Part shown: in pieces, positions 24,411 through 25,999 of the stretch
How positions within the stretch are numbered: the first letter of the stretch is position 1
Layout of the letters: each line of letters opens with the position of its first letter
From: a virus
DNA: 25,999 bases
Reading direction: 5' to 3' (one strand)
Virus record (IMG/VR): IMGVR_UViG_3300048929_000160
Location: 1 to 25,999 of that record
Position numbers and translations under genes: made by a program
Notes under the pieces: generated by a model
What the model was told of the DNA's origin: nothing
The model's input: only the letters and a program-made list of their open reading frames with translations
Databases searched by the model: none

Positions 24411-24671
24411 CTACAGGGAAGCTTTGTACCAAGCTTGCCAGCGGTAGATGTTCAGGCGGAATTCTCTAAGGCATTCCGCCGTTTCTTTATCCACTTGCAG
24501 GTCTTCATCTCCTATCTCGTCCATCACAGAAGCCACCGAACTGACTGACACGCCGCCTGAGTGCTCCACCTTCTGTTTGTTGGTGTATGCGTCGCCGCAT
24601 TCTTTCGCCGCCTGCTCCTTCAGTTTAGCGTTCATCCCGTAGTTCTGTACCTTCTCTGTGTTCGCCGCCAT
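24411..24671 (-). CDS. Small protein with a terminase-like KVEHSGGVSV motif
   Basis: The 86-aa protein has no strong ribosome binding site before the ATG at 24671; an alternative ATG lies 12 codons later (MNAKLKEQAAKECGD). The phrase NKQKVEHSGGVSVSSV resembles the tail of many small terminase subunits, but this gene is separate from the full-length terS and too short to be one. The rest (ETAECLREFRLNIYRWQAWYK) is not recognised. It lies in the late-operon orientation, 18 bp after the 76-aa gene, and is probably co-transcribed with it. It could be a packaging accessory or a remnant. Confidence 0.65.
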   Translation of the reverse strand: MAANTEKVQNYGMNAKLKEQAAKECGDAYTNKQKVEHSGGVSVSSVASVMDEIGDEDLQVDKETAECLREFRLNIYRWQAWYKASL

Positions 24672-24689
24672 GCGATCAGGCAGTCGCAG

Positions 24690-24920
24690 TCAGTATGCTT
24701 TGTTCGCAATCGGAATATCAGCCGTCTCATTCTGAAAGCGTTCCCGGGTGGTGTGAAACATATCCACCCACCTGTGTAGCTCCCCGTCTTCCGAGATAAA
24801 TTGTTGAATAGCCCACTCCATGATTTCAGACGCAGGGATCAGGCGGTTGTAGGCATGGAACTCATCAATTAGGGAGGCTGGCGGCATCGGTTTTTGCACG
24901 TTATTTGAGGTGTCTGCCAT
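24690..24920 (-). CDS. Unrecognised 76-aa protein upstream of terS region
   Basis: The protein is helical and acidic (SEIMEWAIQQFISEDGELHRW, then VDMFHTTRERFQNETADIP). It is not recognised. GAGG lies 9 nt before the ATG at 24920. A strong hairpin with a T-tract stands just upstream, as before M, I and J. It is followed by the 86-aa gene on the same strand; both are likely to be transcribed with the late genes. Confidence 0.7.
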   Translation of the reverse strand: MADTSNNVQKPMPPASLIDEFHAYNRLIPASEIMEWAIQQFISEDGELHRWVDMFHTTRERFQNETADIPIANKAY

Positions 24921-24950
24921 TAGGCTGCCTCTTGTCTGTAGGCAATAAAA

Positions 24951-24968
24951 AACCGCCCGGAGGCGGTT
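24951..24968 (-). terminator. Terminator-like hairpin before the 76-aa gene
   Basis: On the minus strand AACCGCC-TCCG-GGCGGTT is a perfect 7-bp stem followed by TTTTATT. It would end transcripts from the upstream 165-aa gene or act as a conditional terminator. Confidence 0.78.
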
Positions 24969-25398
24969 AGTTAATTTATGTTGGTGAAAAGCAGGCCAAG
25001 CTTAACGCAATTATTGATCTCCTTAATTATCCTCGCGGAATAAATTCCGGAGAGGGTTAAAGCTATCAATGTTACCTGAGCCCCTTGGCTTTTCGTGCAT
25101 TGACCCCACCCCACGACAGGTAAGGCGGAAGGCTCTTCCGACCCAGCCGGAATGTGTAAAGCCTCATAAATGGAAAAACCATTCTGATAGCCCTCCTACT
25201 CACTATCCTTTCTTTTTCAGCTACCCCTGGCTCAGGAACCCTGACGTCGTGATCAGCGGATGCCTTCGGGGACGTTCAAAAACTGGGTCAAAAAGACCTC
25301 CTTGAACATTCCGTGGGTGACCAAATGCAATATATCAAAAGAAAATCACTTTTGTCATTATCACAGGCACTCAGTGGATGCCTGCTGTTATGCCCAGA
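24969..25398. other. Gap of about 430 bp without a supported gene
   Basis: A plus-strand frame at 25069-25305 is possible but has a poorly spaced ribosome binding site and unlikely composition. Two small inverted repeats are visible: CGGAAG-GCT-CTTCCG (25126-25140) and CAGGCA-N9-TGCCTG (25364-25384), the latter 15 bp after the stop of the minus-strand gene but without a T-tract. I cannot tell whether the gap holds a packaging site, a small RNA or gene remains. Confidence 0.5.
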
Positions 25399-25896
25399 TT
25401 ATCTTCGATAAAGAATCCCGCCGGGTCTCAGTTGCTCACTGATAATGGATTTTACTTTTTCGGTCAATTCATGTGGTGATTTCATTTCCCGTTGGTCTGA
25501 AGTTCCAGTCTTTGGAATCGGACATCCGCCAAAGGGCAGCGTGTCTGAACCAAATCTTTTCTTACAGTCAGACAGCCACCCTTTCTGGATAGAAGCATCC
25601 TTAATGAAGATGTACCCATCGATGACATGAAAGGGCTTATAAGCTGGATATTCCAATGAGACTGAAACGTCTTCGACATTACCCGTGCAGATATACTCAA
25701 CCGTGAGTGGTTGGATTATTTCAATCTCTTCGATGGTGATCGGGACGATAAATTGCGAAAACGACTTACCTCTTCGCTCTCCTTCGCACAGCACTTGATC
25801 GCCGTGTTTAATCCGGAAGCTCAGCTTTGCACTGCAATAATCGCCATCTTTCAACGTATAAAGACGGTTAAAGCTCAAGAAGATTCTGTTAGTCAT
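25399..25896 (-). CDS. Unrecognised 165-aa protein ending in LRPGGILYRR
   Basis: The protein is beta-rich in its first two thirds (for example SFSQFIVPITIEEIEIIQPLT). It then has a Cys/Gly/Pro-rich part (GWLSDCKKRFGSDTLPFGGC) and a helical end (ELTEKVKSIISEQ) closing with LRPGGILYRR. No signal peptide or membrane segment is seen and the family is not recognised. The ATG at 25896 overlaps the stop of the upstream gene (ATGA), which implies coupled translation and a functional pair. The terminal LRPGGILY nearly repeats the LRPGGLIY end of the tape measure protein. Confidence 0.75.
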   Translation of the reverse strand: MTNRIFLSFNRLYTLKDGDYCSAKLSFRIKHGDQVLCEGERRGKSFSQFIVPITIEEIEIIQPLTVEYICTGNVEDVSVSLEYPAYKPFHVIDGYIFIKDASIQKGWLSDCKKRFGSDTLPFGGCPIPKTGTSDQREMKSPHELTEKVKSIISEQLRPGGILYRR

Positions 25897-25999
25897 TTAG
25901 CTGCACCTAATTCATGAGGTTTAAAGCTTCTGACCCATTCGATGAAATCAGTATCAGTCTGAATCCAGTCAGGTGTGCTTATATCATCCTGTTGTATGG
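25893..25999 (-). CDS. C-terminal end of an unrecognised gene (5' part outside window)
   Basis: A frame open from the right edge encodes 34 residues ending in TDFIEWVRSFKPHELGAAK before a TGA at 25893-25895. That stop overlaps the ATG of the 165-aa gene by ATGA. The visible part is too short to identify. Because of the overlap the two products probably act together. Confidence 0.6.
   Translation of the reverse strand, partial: IQQDDISTPDWIQTDTDFIEWVRSFKPHELGAAK

Noticed and set aside
24414-24440. AAGCTT-TGTACC-AAGCTT inverted repeat as terminator for the convergent genes
   Set aside because: The stem is AT-rich and short with no T-tract on either strand, and it lies within the coding sequence of the minus-strand gene.
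25069-25305. 78-codon plus-strand frame in the 24969-25398 gap
   Set aside because: The ribosome binding site is too far from the ATG, the sequence has no recognisable feature and the composition is irregular; it remains only possible.

Overview
The window is a block of late structural genes from a lambda-like siphovirus of Enterobacteriaceae, either a prophage or a free phage. No integrase, repressor, tRNA, attachment site or bacterial housekeeping gene is visible, so integration cannot be judged. The assignment rests on readable protein families (TerL, DUF4055-type portal, MuF, P22-type coat, lambda H/M/L/K/I/J-type tail proteins), enterobacterial-style ribosome binding sites and signal peptides, and gene order. 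The exact host genus cannot be told.

Almost all phage genes are on the minus strand, so the late operon reads from high to low coordinates. Region 25,999-24,411 holds a cut-off gene, an unrecognised 165-aa gene overlapping it, a gap of about 430 bp, and two small unrecognised genes. Region 24,407-23,095 is an accessory block of three plus-strand genes, antisense to late transcription; one encodes a striking VDSFPDFK repeat protein. Region 23,034-15,499 is packaging and head: terS, terL, portal, MuF, probable scaffold, coat, a 59-aa protein and a connector. Region 15,497-8,032 is neck and tail: stopper, tail completion, tail terminator, tail tube, the G/GT chaperones made by -1 frameshifting, tape measure, M, L and K. 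Genes I (4,738-4,139) and J (3,544 off the left edge) finish the tail-tip module.

Two accessory insertions split the usual K-I-J order. Between K and I are four minus-strand genes: an NdpA/YejK-like nucleoid-associated protein with an added N-terminal Cys-rich motif, a protein with three predicted membrane segments, and two short lipoproteins. The first is preceded by a LexA (SOS) box matching consensus at 17 of 20 positions. Between I and J is a plus-strand coiled-coil gene with its own terminator. The NdpA-like/membrane pair is the best candidate for an undescribed system, plausibly a prophage-borne defence, exclusion or host-takeover module; that function is inference.

Seven terminator-like hairpins, all oriented to act on the minus strand, lie at late-gene boundaries, which fits an operon read under Q-type antitermination. 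In front of M, I and J the hairpin is followed by a nearly identical leader with the same spacing to the start codon.
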